In this document: in pieces, positions 1 through 9,617 of the stretch
Position numbering within the stretch: position 1 is the first letter of the stretch
How the letters are laid out: each line of letters starts with the position of its first letter
DNA from: Guadua angustifolia
Taxonomy: Eukaryota; Streptophyta; Magnoliopsida; Poales; Poaceae
Direction of reading: 5' to 3'
Length of the DNA: 64,000 bases
NCBI GenBank assembly: GCA_036346375.1
Contig: CM070511.1
Span: forward strand, 13,516,001-13,580,000
Made by a program: the position numbers and the translations under genes
Notes under the pieces: generated by a model
Database searches by the model: none
The model's input: the letters and a program-made list of their open reading frames with translations, nothing else
What the model was told of the DNA's origin: nothing

Positions 1-3000
1 CAGGCAGAGTGCACAAATTCTCCGGAATCCCACACATTTCCTTGCAGTTCCTAATGCTGAGTGTCTGCAGCTTCTCCAGCCACCCAAATTCCATCGAACT
101 TTCAAAAAATGTACGACTCCCGTCGATCTCTAGGATCTCAAGTGACTGAAGTTTGTCAAACATGCTCATTCTCACCAACGATGTGTTCTCCACTTGAAGG
201 CTGTACATGTTGAACAGGCAGTTCAACCAATCCAAAGGCTCAATCTTGTTCTCTTGATCAGTGCTTACATGTGAGCAGCCACTGATCTTCAGTGTCCACA
301 CCGAGAAGAGGAAAGGGTACTCGTCCACCCACGCGCCCTGCGCGATGAAGCACTCGCTGATCTCTAGTGTCCGCAGCGACGTGTGGAACTTGTCGACGAG
401 CAGCTTCGGGCAGTCATACAGCGAAAGGTCCCTCAACGCAGTGAGGTCTTGGAAACCTTCAGAGATATCACAAATGATGTTGTCGCAGTTCTTGATTGAC
501 AGGAGCTCGAGGTACCGCAGGAGGTGCTGCTGCCGAAGTAGGCCGGAGCCTAGGGACCTCAGTGTGTGACAATGATGTATTTGTAATGTGGTGAGCCGTG
601 ATGTCCATCTTCCTTCTATTGATGCTGCCATTGCTTCTCCTTCTGACGATTGCTCGTCGTGAAACATTGGCAGTGTCTCGAGACCAACATTTTTGATGAT
701 CATGACAGTAAGTGAAAGGGGAACATTGGGAAAGGCTGTCAGCTCAGGGCAGTTAGTTATCTCGAGCTCGCGGAGGCAGGGAAATATGACATTTCTCGAT
801 TTTGAGTTCCCTATAGACCATTCAGTGCAATGCAATGCGTCTTCAATGACCAGCCTCTTGAGTTTTGGGAATAATTCTTGATCTGATCGCTCAGGAACAA
901 AGCTCACCTTGTTCACAGAATGCATCCTTCCGATCTCTAGAACCTCAAGGCTGGGCAGGACATGTAAGGGAGGCAGGTTCTTCCAGTTCATGCAATCAGT
1001 TAAGTACATTGACGTCGCATTCAAGAGGTAACAAGAGGTCTTCACCATCCATGATGGGGATTTGATGCCTGCATATCCCACAATTCTAAGATCCTTTAGG
1101 TTCTCATGTGGTTGCAAGCACTCAAGTAGCTCTTCATCCGTGGAAATATGTCTGCTTTCACCTTCAGAGCTACCCCATGACAGGTGTAGTCCATTCAGGT
1201 GCTGCATTCCCTTCAAGATGCCCTTCCTGACCTCACTAAAATCAACCTGACGGAGATCACCAATGCGAAGTGTGCCTCTGAGTTGCGTCATACGTCGTAA
1301 TGCATCGATGCATGTGCTACCATCGACACGGAACACCTCCAATTCTTGCAAATTTGAGAGATTTTGTATGTCAGGTATGTCCATGATAAACAACTCACTT
1401 GCATGCAGATGCCTCAAGTTAATCAAATTTGTAATGCCACAGGGGGATTGGAGATATGGAGAATTGCACTGGACGTCCAACACCTGTAGTAGGTAAAGCT
1501 GGCACACTGTCTCCGGAAGGTGAGTGATTCTATTCCCTGACAGATTGAGATACCGGAGGTATTGTAGCAAACCGATCTCAGCAGGCAAATATGCTATGTC
1601 TGTACATGATAGGCCAAGAACCCTCACGCTCTTTGCCATGGAGAAAATCTCAGCTAGAACTTCCAAAAACTCATCTGAATTGCTGAACTCTGCAAAGAAT
1701 AGAATTGTACGAACCCGCTGAAGGAAATGGTGATCAGAGGAAGGAGAAATCTGTAGTGCCAAATCCCTCTTCAGCTTCAACATATTGTTAGTCCTGATGG
1801 TCAGGTGACGAACTTTATGTGGCACTTCTTCTGAGTTGTCTGTAACCATGAAGAACTGACTCATCGAGACCTCTTGTGCTAGCGCTTGCATCGAATTGTG
1901 CATCACATATCTGTTACTTCCGATAATCTGAAAGAAGCATCGTTCAACAAGCTCATTGAAGAACTTGCCGCCAACGTCCTCCAGCCTTGCCATGGCATCA
2001 TCAGAATATATCAGCCCTTGAGCTATCCACATCTGCACCAATTCTTCCTTTCTAAAGAAATAGTCACCTGGAAACACTGCACAATATCCAAAACACTGCT
2101 TGAGGCGAGGGTCGAGGTGCTGGTAGCTCAGCCACAATGCCGGCGAGATCCCACTGACGTCTCTCCGCTCCCACATCTTGTCTTCCAGCACGTTTTTCCA
2201 GTGATCCTCCTCGTCCTGCCGGAAGGACAGAGCCCGCCCAATTGCCCGTGCCGGTAACGGTAGTCCTCCCATTTTCTTCGCTAACTGAGACGCGATTTGC
2301 TCCGTCGGTGATAGCTCCTCCAACTCTTCGACGTCGTCCCATTCGTCCCCCAATGGAGTGCAATCTTCGTTCTCGTCAGCGCCGCCGAATGCGAAATGCT
2401 TCAACATCCTCTTGCAGTCGTCGAACGGCAGAGGGCTCAGGTTTAACGTTGACATTGTGCCTATTGCGGTTAGAGCTGATTGGGATCGAGTTGTTACCAT
2501 GATCAAGCTCCTCCTATCCGCTGGTTTCAGCACCTCCATTAGATCTCTCCACTGGGTGTCCCGGACGTCGGTGACATCGTCAAGCACAAGCAAGAACCTC
2601 TTGCCGTTCAATTCCTCCAGCGGAAGCTCCCTGATGTAGCCGGCGTCACGGGCATCATCGGCAACCGCATGGATCATCTGAACCATGAGCTGCTTCCTGA
2701 GCTGGACCGCGCCGGAGACGTGCACCCACATCCGCACGGGGAACTCGGCCTTGATGATCTCGTGGTGGAAGATGAACTGCGCAAGCGCGGTCTTGCCGAC
2801 CCCCTCGACACCGACGATGGGCAGGACACCGACACCGAGGCGGTAATGCGGGTCGTCGCCGAACCTCACCTTCTCCAAGATCTGCTCCACCTCAGCTTCC
2901 CTCCCGAAGATGTCGTACTGATCATGCACGGCTTCCACTGTCGCATCCTTTGTTTGTACTAAAACGATCGTGGCATAGTTCCTCTGTGGTGTGACGTGCT

Positions 3001-3559
3001 CGTACATGGACGTGCACCTGTAAGCAGCTTGTGCCACCATCTCAAGTGCATCTCTTAATCCGCCAAAATCAAGGCTATTCTTTTTCTCTTTTGAGCTTTT
3101 GCCATGGGCGCTACTACTGCTACCGCCTGTCTTTCTGGGTGGGCTAAAGCACAGCAAGAACCTGAGTGGGCTGCGTGGCTTCCTCGGCGCGCCGGTGGCC
3201 GGGGTGCACGCACTGGCGTCTGCACCGTGCACTCTGCCTCTTGTCACGTCGGTCAGGAGGAGCACGTAGTCGAGGTCGTCGAGGGCATCGTCCGCGGAGT
3301 AGGCAGCGTCGAGCAGGTCTTGAACGGGGCGCTGGCCGCAGTCAATGGCGCCAGCGTCGGCGGCGTCGAGCACGCGCCAGACGGAAGCGAGGAGCCCCTC
3401 GAGACGCCGCAGGTGGCCCAACGCGGCCTCGTCGAGCTCAGCCGGCAGCGCGAGGCCCCTGCGGATGAGGCGGGCGAGCACGGCAGCAACGAACGCCGAG
3501 GCCGACCATCCGATCGCGGATGGCATCGCCGTCGTGGCCAGCTTCTGCGGTGGCGCCAT
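1..3559 (-). CDS. CC-NB-ARC-LRR (NLR) disease resistance protein, 3' end beyond window
   Basis: An intracellular immune receptor of the plant CNL class. The reading frame starts at the ATG at 3559 and stays open to position 2 of the window, at least 1186 codons with no intron seen, so the stop lies outside. In order: a coiled-coil region (residues about 1-200) with an EDVID-like stretch ADDALDDLDY; a P-loop GVEGVGKTALAQF near residue 250; kinase-2 FLLVLDDV near 325; an RNBS-B-like SLIMVTTRS; GLPL as GGLPLPARAIGRAL near 433; RNBS-D CFGYCAVFPGDYFFRKEE near 490; then MHNSM at 553-557 where the family has MHD; and leucine-rich repeats from about residue 600 to the edge. The ATP/ADP-binding motifs look intact, so the gene is probably functional or only recently lost. 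The Asp-to-Asn change in MHD is unusual. Nothing nearby looks like a partner NLR. Confidence 0.93.
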   Translation of the reverse strand, partial: MAPPQKLATTAMPSAIGWSASAFVAAVLARLIRRGLALPAELDEAALGHLRRLEGLLASVWRVLDAADAGAIDCGQRPVQDLLDAAYSADDALDDLDYVLLLTDVTRGRVHGADASACTPATGAPRKPRSPLRFLLCFSPPRKTGGSSSSAHGKSSKEKKNSLDFGGLRDALEMVAQAAYRCTSMYEHVTPQRNYATIVLVQTKDATVEAVHDQYDIFGREAEVEQILEKVRFGDDPHYRLGVGVLPIVGVEGVGKTALAQFIFHHEIIKAEFPVRMWVHVSGAVQLRKQLMVQMIHAVADDARDAGYIRELPLEELNGKRFLLVLDDVTDVRDTQWRDLMEVLKPADRRSLIMVTTRSQSALTAIGTMSTLNLSPLPFDDCKRMLKHFAFGGADENEDCTPLGDEWDDVEELEELSPTEQIASQLAKKMGGLPLPARAIGRALSFRQDEEDHWKNVLEDKMWERRDVSGISPALWLSYQHLDPRLKQCFGYCAVFPGDYFFRKEELVQMWIAQGLIYSDDAMARLEDVGGKFFNELVERCFFQIIGSNRYVMHNSMQALAQEVSMSQFFMVTDNSEEVPHKVRHLTIRTNNMLKLKRDLALQISPSSDHHFLQRVRTILFFAEFSNSDEFLEVLAEIFSMAKSVRVLGLSCTDIAYLPAEIGLLQYLRYLNLSGNRITHLPETVCQLYLLQVLDVQCNSPYLQSPCGITNLINLRHLHASELFIMDIPDIQNLSNLQELEVFRVDGSTCIDALRRMTQLRGTLRIGDLRQVDFSEVRKGILKGMQHLNGLHLSWGSSEGESRHISTDEELLECLQPHENLKDLRIVGYAGIKSPSWMVKTSCYLLNATSMYLTDCMNWKNLPPLHVLPSLEVLEIGRMHSVNKVSFVPERSDQELFPKLKRLVIEDALHCTEWSIGNSKSRNVIFPCLRELEITNCPELTAFPNVPLSLTVMIIKNVGLETLPMFHDEQSSEGEAMAASIEGRWTSRLTTLQIHHCHTLRSLGSGLLRQQHLLRYLELLSIKNCDNIICDISEGFQDLTALRDLSLYDCPKLLVDKFHTSLRTLEISECFIAQGAWVDEYPFLFSVWTLKISGCSHVSTDQENKIEPLDWLNCLFNMYSLQVENTSLVRMSMFDKLQSLEILEIDGSRTFFESSMEFGWLEKLQTLSIRNCKEMCGIPENLCTLP

Positions 3560-3865
3560 TGGTGATTGATGTTCTCGGCTGGAGCGTTTGGTGGATGATT
3601 GATGGATCGATGGTGGTGGTGAAGGCTAATGGTTGGATGGAAGAAATAAAGAAAGCTAGCTGTGTTCGCAAATATGTACGTTGGCGTGACTCGGTAGCCA
3701 TTGGCCGGATGACGTGCTGGCATGCACGGCGGTGGTCGACGTGTACCAATCAAACCGTACGAAGGGTCAAAGTTGTTAGCCAAAATCTTCAAACTGCAAG
3801 TTGGAAGGTGTCAAAAAGCGAGGCATGTACTACGAGTCCAAAGACCAAAAGGTTATGATGGGTTA
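3560..3865. other. Upstream region of the NLR gene
   Basis: Gene-free 306 bases 5' of the NLR start. I see no clear TATA box or other element here. Plus-strand open frames across 3100-3860 are shadows of the NLR coding strand or run into AT-rich noise. Confidence 0.4.
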
Positions 3866-4203
3866 CTTAGGCGATTTTTTTTAAATTTTTTTTATATAAT
3901 ATTACCAAAAAACCCAAAACAATTATCAAAATACATCTTTGTTGTCAAATTAATTGACGATAGAAGCTCTGTCGCAAATTCACCAAATGAATTAGTAATA
4001 GGCATTTTATCGCCAAATGAAACCGTGACAAAATAATCTGTCGACTAATTCAATTAATGATAAAATAGACATCTATCGGTCAATTCAATCAATGAAAAAA
4101 CAAATAGAATTGATAACTGAGGTTTATTTTTGTAATTTTTGGGATATTATTTTTGCAAAATTATTTTAAAAATATATTTGTTTAAAAGAAATCTTCCTTA
4201 GGC
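3866..4203. repeat. Candidate AT-rich MITE with imperfect terminal inverted repeats
   Basis: The left end (taggcgatttttttt, then an ATATTACC-AAAA stretch) and the reverse complement of the right end (taaggaagatttctttta, then AATATCCCAAAAATTAC) resemble each other for about 60 bases. The middle is unique AT-rich DNA. No clean target duplication was found, so the boundaries and even the class are uncertain. Confidence 0.3.
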
Positions 4204-4447
4204 TCTATCTTAAAGTGTGTTTGATAGAGCTCCAACTCCACCAAATCCGTGGATCTGGTGGAGCTAGGTATTCCTAACTCTACCAGATCCGTAGAGCTGA
4301 AGCTATGAATACATTAAGAATATTTAGATAGATTATCTTTTTATATTTTAGATCAAAATTATAAACATAATTCACTTTACTTTAGTCTACAAATTTTAGA
4401 TCTTAAATAAATCTAGAATCTAAAACTATACCAAACAGATCCTTACT
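4204..4447. repeat. Candidate short inverted-repeat element
   Basis: The left end reads gtgtgtttgatagagct and the reverse complement of the right end reads atctgtttggtatagtt, an imperfect terminal inverted repeat. Inside, near-palindromic 'gagctccaactccacca / tggtggagct' words repeat. Such words are common in short grass transposons. No target duplication was established. Confidence 0.3.
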
Positions 4448-5172
4448 TGCAGCAGACTTTACTTCAAAGTGACCCAGCTAGTTTAGCCCGATATCGATCT
4501 TAGATGGTGTTTTGATTGACGGAAATGTTGTACGTAGTTGGGATGGTACAACCGTACAAGTGGGGCAGTTTATTTGATTTGTTGACAGGGTATGACTAGT
4601 CTAGTATCGTTCTCACCGTTAGACCCGTGCAGCCCTACTCCTAAAGCTCGACGTGTTGTTTCTAGGCACATTCTACCCTGTTCCGCCTCTAATCGCTCTA
4701 GGCCATTTCCATCCCCTGCAAAAGGCGATCGAGCGTGAGCTCGAGTTGCCAGCATCGCCGTTTGCGTGGTCGTCCGTCCGGTTCGAGTCTTGGCTCGTTC
4801 GGGTGCACGTTAGGCCGGATACGGGTACGGGTATAGTACAGGTGCGGGTGTGTGCGTGAGCGTATATGTGTGGGTGGGTGTGTGTGCAACTACAGCACGG
4901 TTATTGTTTTCTCCTTCTATACTGAATACCAGAGCTTCTGACCAAAATTAAAAAACAAAATCCCTGCAAAAGTACTCATGCACAAAGCGCACCCCCAATC
5001 CCTGTTATTGTACAAAAAATTTTTTCCTTTCTCGTATTCTTTTCCTTTCTGAGAAGGGTTTTTTTTCGCTACAGAAGGGCTAGACGAAGCCAATAGCTTT
5101 CAAGTAGCAAGAATGTTTACTTTTAAAGAATGAAATGAATTGCTCAGAATTAAGATGCATGCTAACTTTCAA
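4448..5172. other. Intergenic, GT-rich patch near 4800-4890
   Basis: No coding region supported. A purine-pyrimidine GT-rich stretch (gggtacgggtatagtacagg, then gtgtgtgcgtgagcgtatat) lies at about 4820-4890. The rest is ordinary AT-rich intergenic DNA. Confidence 0.5.
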
Positions 5173-5459
5173 GGAAAAATACCCAGTGCAATCACACACA
5201 TTGGTGAAACCACGGTGCAACCGAACTAAAAAAAGTTTCAAAAAATTCTGAAAACAATCATGGATGCAGTTCCTGTTCATGATCAATTTTGTCTTTTTTG
5301 TAACTTCTAGCACAGGACGAATTTGATCATGAAATTTTATATGTAGATGGGGTAAGGTGAGATGTACATCCATGATTTTTTTCAGAATTTTTTGAAACTT
5401 TTTTTAGTTCAGTTGCACCGTGGTTTCACGAAAACGTTGATTGCACCAGATATGTTGCC
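5173..5459. mobile_element. Mutator-like fold-back MITE, copy 1
   Basis: A 287-base element whose two halves are largely reverse complements. The outer 22 bases (ggaaaaatacccagtgcaat.. against ggcaacatatctggtgcaat..) match at about 17 of 22 positions, and the inverted repeat continues through gtgaaaccacggtgcaac. Flanks carry a perfect 9-bp direct repeat, aactttcaa (5164-5172 and 5460-5468). A 9-bp duplication with long inverted ends is the signature of Mutator-like elements. It has no coding capacity. A longer copy lies at 58613-58997. Confidence 0.8.
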
Positions 5460-5468
5460 AACTTTCAA

Positions 5469-6320
5469 AACCTAAATAACAAGCATAAGCTAATCTATTC
5501 AACTAAAAAATTGAAAAAGGGAAAATTTCAACTCAAAAAAATTCAATGAAAAAGTTTCAACACGAAAAATTTTTACTAGAAATGTTCAAACCAAGGTCTC
5601 CTTGGGAAATTTCAAATGAGGAATTTTCATCTTAGAAAATTTCAAACTAGAAAGTTTCATTTTGAAAAAATTATGACTCAATAAATTAAAAAAAGAATTT
5701 TTCATCTCAGAAAGTTTCAAGTCAAAAAATTTCTACCAAAAAAATTCAAAGCAAGGAAACTTCACGTTGGGAAATTTCAAGTTAGGAATTTTCATCTCGA
5801 AAAATTTCAACTCGCAAAAGTTTAAATTTCGAAGAAAATTACTACTAAAAAATTCAAACATCAATTTTCATATCGTAAAAATTCAAATTTGGAAAGCTTC
5901 AACCCGAAAACTTTCTACTAAAAAAATTCATACAAGGAAACTTCACATTGGGAAAATTCAAGTCAGGAATTTCATTTCAAAAAATTTCAAATTGAAAAAG
6001 TTTTTATTCAAAGAATTCAAATTAGAAAATTTCACTAAAAGATGCCAGAAGATTCATTTGTTAAAAAGCTTTTATGTTGGAGACAAAAAAAGGTATTGAA
6101 TCGAGAAAAAATTAAATAGGATAGTTCAAAGAAAAAAGTTTCAACTGAGGAGCTTCCTAATAGAGGTTATAACTTTCATTTTGGAAATTTTGAAATCTAT
6201 ATATTTCAAAAATTTTAGTTCTGAAACTGTACATGACAATACAAAAAAAAAAAGCTTTGAACTAGGAAAGTTTTCAACTAGATAGATCAAAAAAAGGTTT
6301 CAATGCTGGAGATAAGGAAC
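5469..6320. repeat. Degenerate AT-rich repeat array (AAATTTCAA-type words)
   Basis: Some 850 bases are built from irregular repeats of words such as gaaaatttcaa, aaaaaattcaa and gaaagtttcaa at roughly 15-25 base spacing. Open frames inside (for example 5767-6099, plus) encode only lysine, asparagine and phenylalanine-rich repeats and are not regarded as genes. Confidence 0.6.
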
Positions 6321-7620
6321 ACGACGCTTGCAATGGATGGATGTAGAATCAAGGATAACCGACTATAGGGTGGTGAATAGAAGGTTCTAAATTTATTAAC
6401 TCTAATTGCAATAAATAAAATTACTAAGTAATAATTGTAATTTTTGACAACTAAACCTAAATTTTCTAAGGTTCACTAAGTGTTCCAACAATATAAGTAT
6501 AAGCAAGAATTAATTCTAAGAACAACATCAATACATTTAAAATGCTAGAAATGTAAATTGTGCACAAGAATAGAAAATTCAAACCACAAGAGAAAGTGAC
6601 ATAAGAATTTATCCCGTAGTCTCGGAGACTTACCGGTCTCCCCTAATCCATGTTGAGGTGACTTGAACAACTTCAAGCCGGCTCTAACCACTTGAGCCTT
6701 ACTCGATCACTAGGTAGTTCTTCCTCACTCCGGGTAGGGCGAACTCCTGCCTTCACAAACTTGCCAGAGCTTCTCAAAATCTCCGTCGAGAAGCTCACCG
6801 TGTACAAACGCCTCTAAGCTATCTAGGAGACAACAACCTCCAAGAATAATAAGTCTTGATGCTTACTTGAGGTCGAATCAAATGTCTAAAGGCTCAACAA
6901 AAAATGTAACATTTGAATTGCTCCTAACTCGCTCAAAATGAGAATTTAATGCACACAAATAAGTTAGAGACTTGCTAGTGTTCAAATATGATCAATGAGA
7001 TCCAAGAGATACTCTAAAATGCCGGTGGGGGCGTATTTATAACATCCACCTACCAAATATGGCCGTTGGCATAACGATCATAAAAATACCCTGGAAATCT
7101 GGTCATACCGCCTTAATGCCAGTAGCACCGCTCCTCATAAGCCAATGGTTGCTACAGTGCATTAAATGCACTATCAGTGACTGTTGGTTAGTGTGGCTGG
7201 TATGACCGGAGGGAGTCCAATCATACCAGGCTTCAAAGTTTGTCCTTTGGCCAAAATTCCCTTTCTCTAGAAAAAATACACCGAGGTGACCCTAGTGCTA
7301 CCATTGGTCGGTATGATCAGACAAAGGCCGATAGTACCGGGATACCCAGCGGCCAAAAGCTACCCCTCTGTTATTTGCGCACCGGGTAAGGGATGGTCAA
7401 TATTGTGTCTGAGGATAATCAATATATATGCAATGAATATATCAAGCATGAAAGTGAATATGAGATAATTGAGCAAAAATGAAATTTTTAGAGCTAAGCA
7501 TAGATGAGCATTTAAACTCCATAAACATCCAAACAAAATAAAGTGCCATAATTAAACATCCAAACAACCATAACATCCAAAATATCCAAAAGCAACAACA
7601 CGAAGGATCATTAGCTTACA

Positions 7621-7640
7621 ACACACACACACACACACAT
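7621..7640. repeat. (CA)n microsatellite
   Basis: Ten CA dinucleotides within the 3' LTR of Copia A. Confidence 0.9.
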
Positions 7641-7794
7641 GGACTTTAATGAAATTTTTCATGGAACTCACTTTGGAGTATCTTATAGTCAGTATTAGAG
7701 TATACTCAAAAGGATAAAGGAGTATAACAACATCATTTAAACGGTATATTGGAGGTGGGAGTACGTACACCTAGGAGTATGGAATCATTTTCCT

Positions 7795-7912
<118 letters not shown>

Positions 7913-7960
7913 ATAACTTAAGCTAATCCTTCAGAGCGACTAAAAGCTTCAAATCTTATA

Positions 7961-7974
7961 CTTCTCCCCCTTTG
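7961..7974 (-). other. Polypurine tract of Copia A
   Basis: The minus strand reads CCAAAGGGGGAGAAG just before the 3' LTR, the normal site for plus-strand DNA priming. Upstream, 'tttggtatttgatgcc' matches the usual SIRE-type context. Confidence 0.75.
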
Positions 7975-8834
7975 GCAGGGCATCAAATACCAAAAAGGGC
8001 ACTCCAAGGTAAGCTCAAGACGAAGGAGGTGGTGGAGGAGGGCGATGCCCATAGCGATGAATCGCTAGTGAAGCCTGCTTAGTGCGGTACTCCTAGAACA
8101 CCAAGCGAAGCTCCTGAATAGTAGAATCAATTGAGTCCAATCGTCCATGAACCTCGTCAGCAGCCTGGCGGGTATGGAAGTGATACTCATTGACACGAGC
8201 AAAATTGCTCATCATGTCGGTCCTGAGACTTGCAAAGCTACTCCTCATAGCACTATGTAGAAAATCAAAATTTTCATGAGATACCATAGTAGAGCTGCTA
8301 TGCTAGATGAGTCTATGGCTTCTCCTCCCCAAGATCTTGCTGCTGTGGCTGCTGTGAAGACTAACCTCTCTGTGCCAGATGACCCACCTCTCGTGGCTTA
8401 TATGGCTTGTGAGAGCTGCCTCAACCGTCACGATACTCCATCACCCTCTTGATTATCATCATAATGCATGGGACAAAGTAGATACTCTTACCGCAATCAC
8501 TAGCAGAGAACTACATCTCACAAAGAATGAAGTAAACCACATCAAACTTCTGCCTGATCATTATCTTGCTCATTATGTTCCAATCATAGCCTCTAATCTC
8601 ATCGAAGTTACTACTCTTGGGATGAACGGTAACTTGCACAATCCTATTTATGAGGCTGGATGTGGGAAGGAGGTTGGCCATTTTACCTAGACTCTTTACA
8701 TGAGCAGCTAGATCATAGAAGTTGTACTGATTAGCGAGAGGAAGAATCCTATCACTGTGAATTTTAGGATGCCCACTGTGGAAGATACCCCAATCCTGCT
8801 CAATCTCTTCCTTTGAAGTTGTGTACACTGTAGT
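7975..8834 (-). pseudogene. Unrecognised coding remnant inside Copia A, in place of RNase H
   Basis: Where Copia RNase H should follow the reverse transcriptase, the minus strand reads through unrelated peptides: LPTSSLINRIVQ, then FDEIRGYDWNIMSK and RQKFDVVYFILCEM (8511-8830), and near 8093-8287 a piece with FASLRTDMMSNFARVNEYHF. No RNase H motif is present. The reverse-transcriptase frame runs directly into it at about 8835. It may be a gag-like or plant-mobile-domain-like piece from another element, but I do not recognise it firmly. Stops break it in several places. Confidence 0.45.
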
Positions 8835-9617
8835 ATCCGTTATCCATGTGATTTCATCAACATCTTTCATGCCAAACCTCTTGAGTAGATCCTTCATGTA
8901 CTTGGTTTGGCTTACGAACATCCCATTCTTGCGTTGCTTGATTTGAAGTCCAAAGATGAGGCTCAATTCCCTGATCATAGATATCTCAAACTCCCTAGAC
9001 ATCATATCACCAAACTCATTGCATAATTCTTCATTAGTAGAGTCAAAAATAATATCATCATCATAAATTTGACAAATAAAGACTTCTCCATCTATTACTT
9101 TAGTAAAGAGTGTCATGTCAACCTTCCCAATTTTGAATCCTTTTGAAATTAGAAAATCTCTAAGTCACTCATACCATGCTCTAGGAGCTTGTTTGAGACC
9201 GTATAACACCTTAGATAGTTAGTATACATGATTTGGGTGTTTAGAATTTTCAAAACCAGGAGGTTGTTTTGTAAATACCAACTCAAAAATTTGTCCATTT
9301 AAAAATGCACTCTTCACATCCATTTGGAATATTTAATATCAAAGTAAGATGCAAATACAAGCAAGATTCGAATGGCTTCTAATCTAGCCACGGCTATAAA
9401 GGTTTCACCAAAATATAATCCTTTGATTTGTGTGAAACTTTGTGCCACTAATCTTGTCTTATTTCTTACCATAATACCATTCTCATCTTGCTTGTTTCAA
9501 AATATTTATTTTATGCCGATGATATTGTGATCCTTGGGTCTTTCAACTATGTCCACACATCATTTCGAGCAAAGTTGTTTAGCTCTTCATGCATTGCATT
9601 CTCCTAATCTGGATCTT
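8835..9617 (-). pseudogene. Copia A reverse transcriptase remnant
   Basis: Minus-strand sequence encodes the Copia reverse transcriptase (RVT_2 type). The piece at 8835-9116 contains the catalytic block FICQIYDDDIIFDST, where the usual Y-V-D-D has become Y-D-D-D, then LSLIFGLQIKQ and YMKDLLKRFGM. Upstream (9130-9600) frames carry the matching N-terminal part (arginine-leucine-valine-alanine-glutamine, then FQMDVKSAF-like and the proline-proline-glycine-phenylalanine motif), broken by stops. It is inactive. Confidence 0.8.

Noticed and set aside
3104..3858. Several plus-strand frames of 100-153 codons
   Set aside because: They are shadows of the GC-rich N-terminal coding part of the minus-strand NLR gene.
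5767..6099. 110-codon open frame rich in Lys, Phe and Asn with repeated 'KLHIGKIQ'-like words
   Set aside because: It follows the surrounding degenerate AT-rich repeat; composition and repetition explain the lack of stops.
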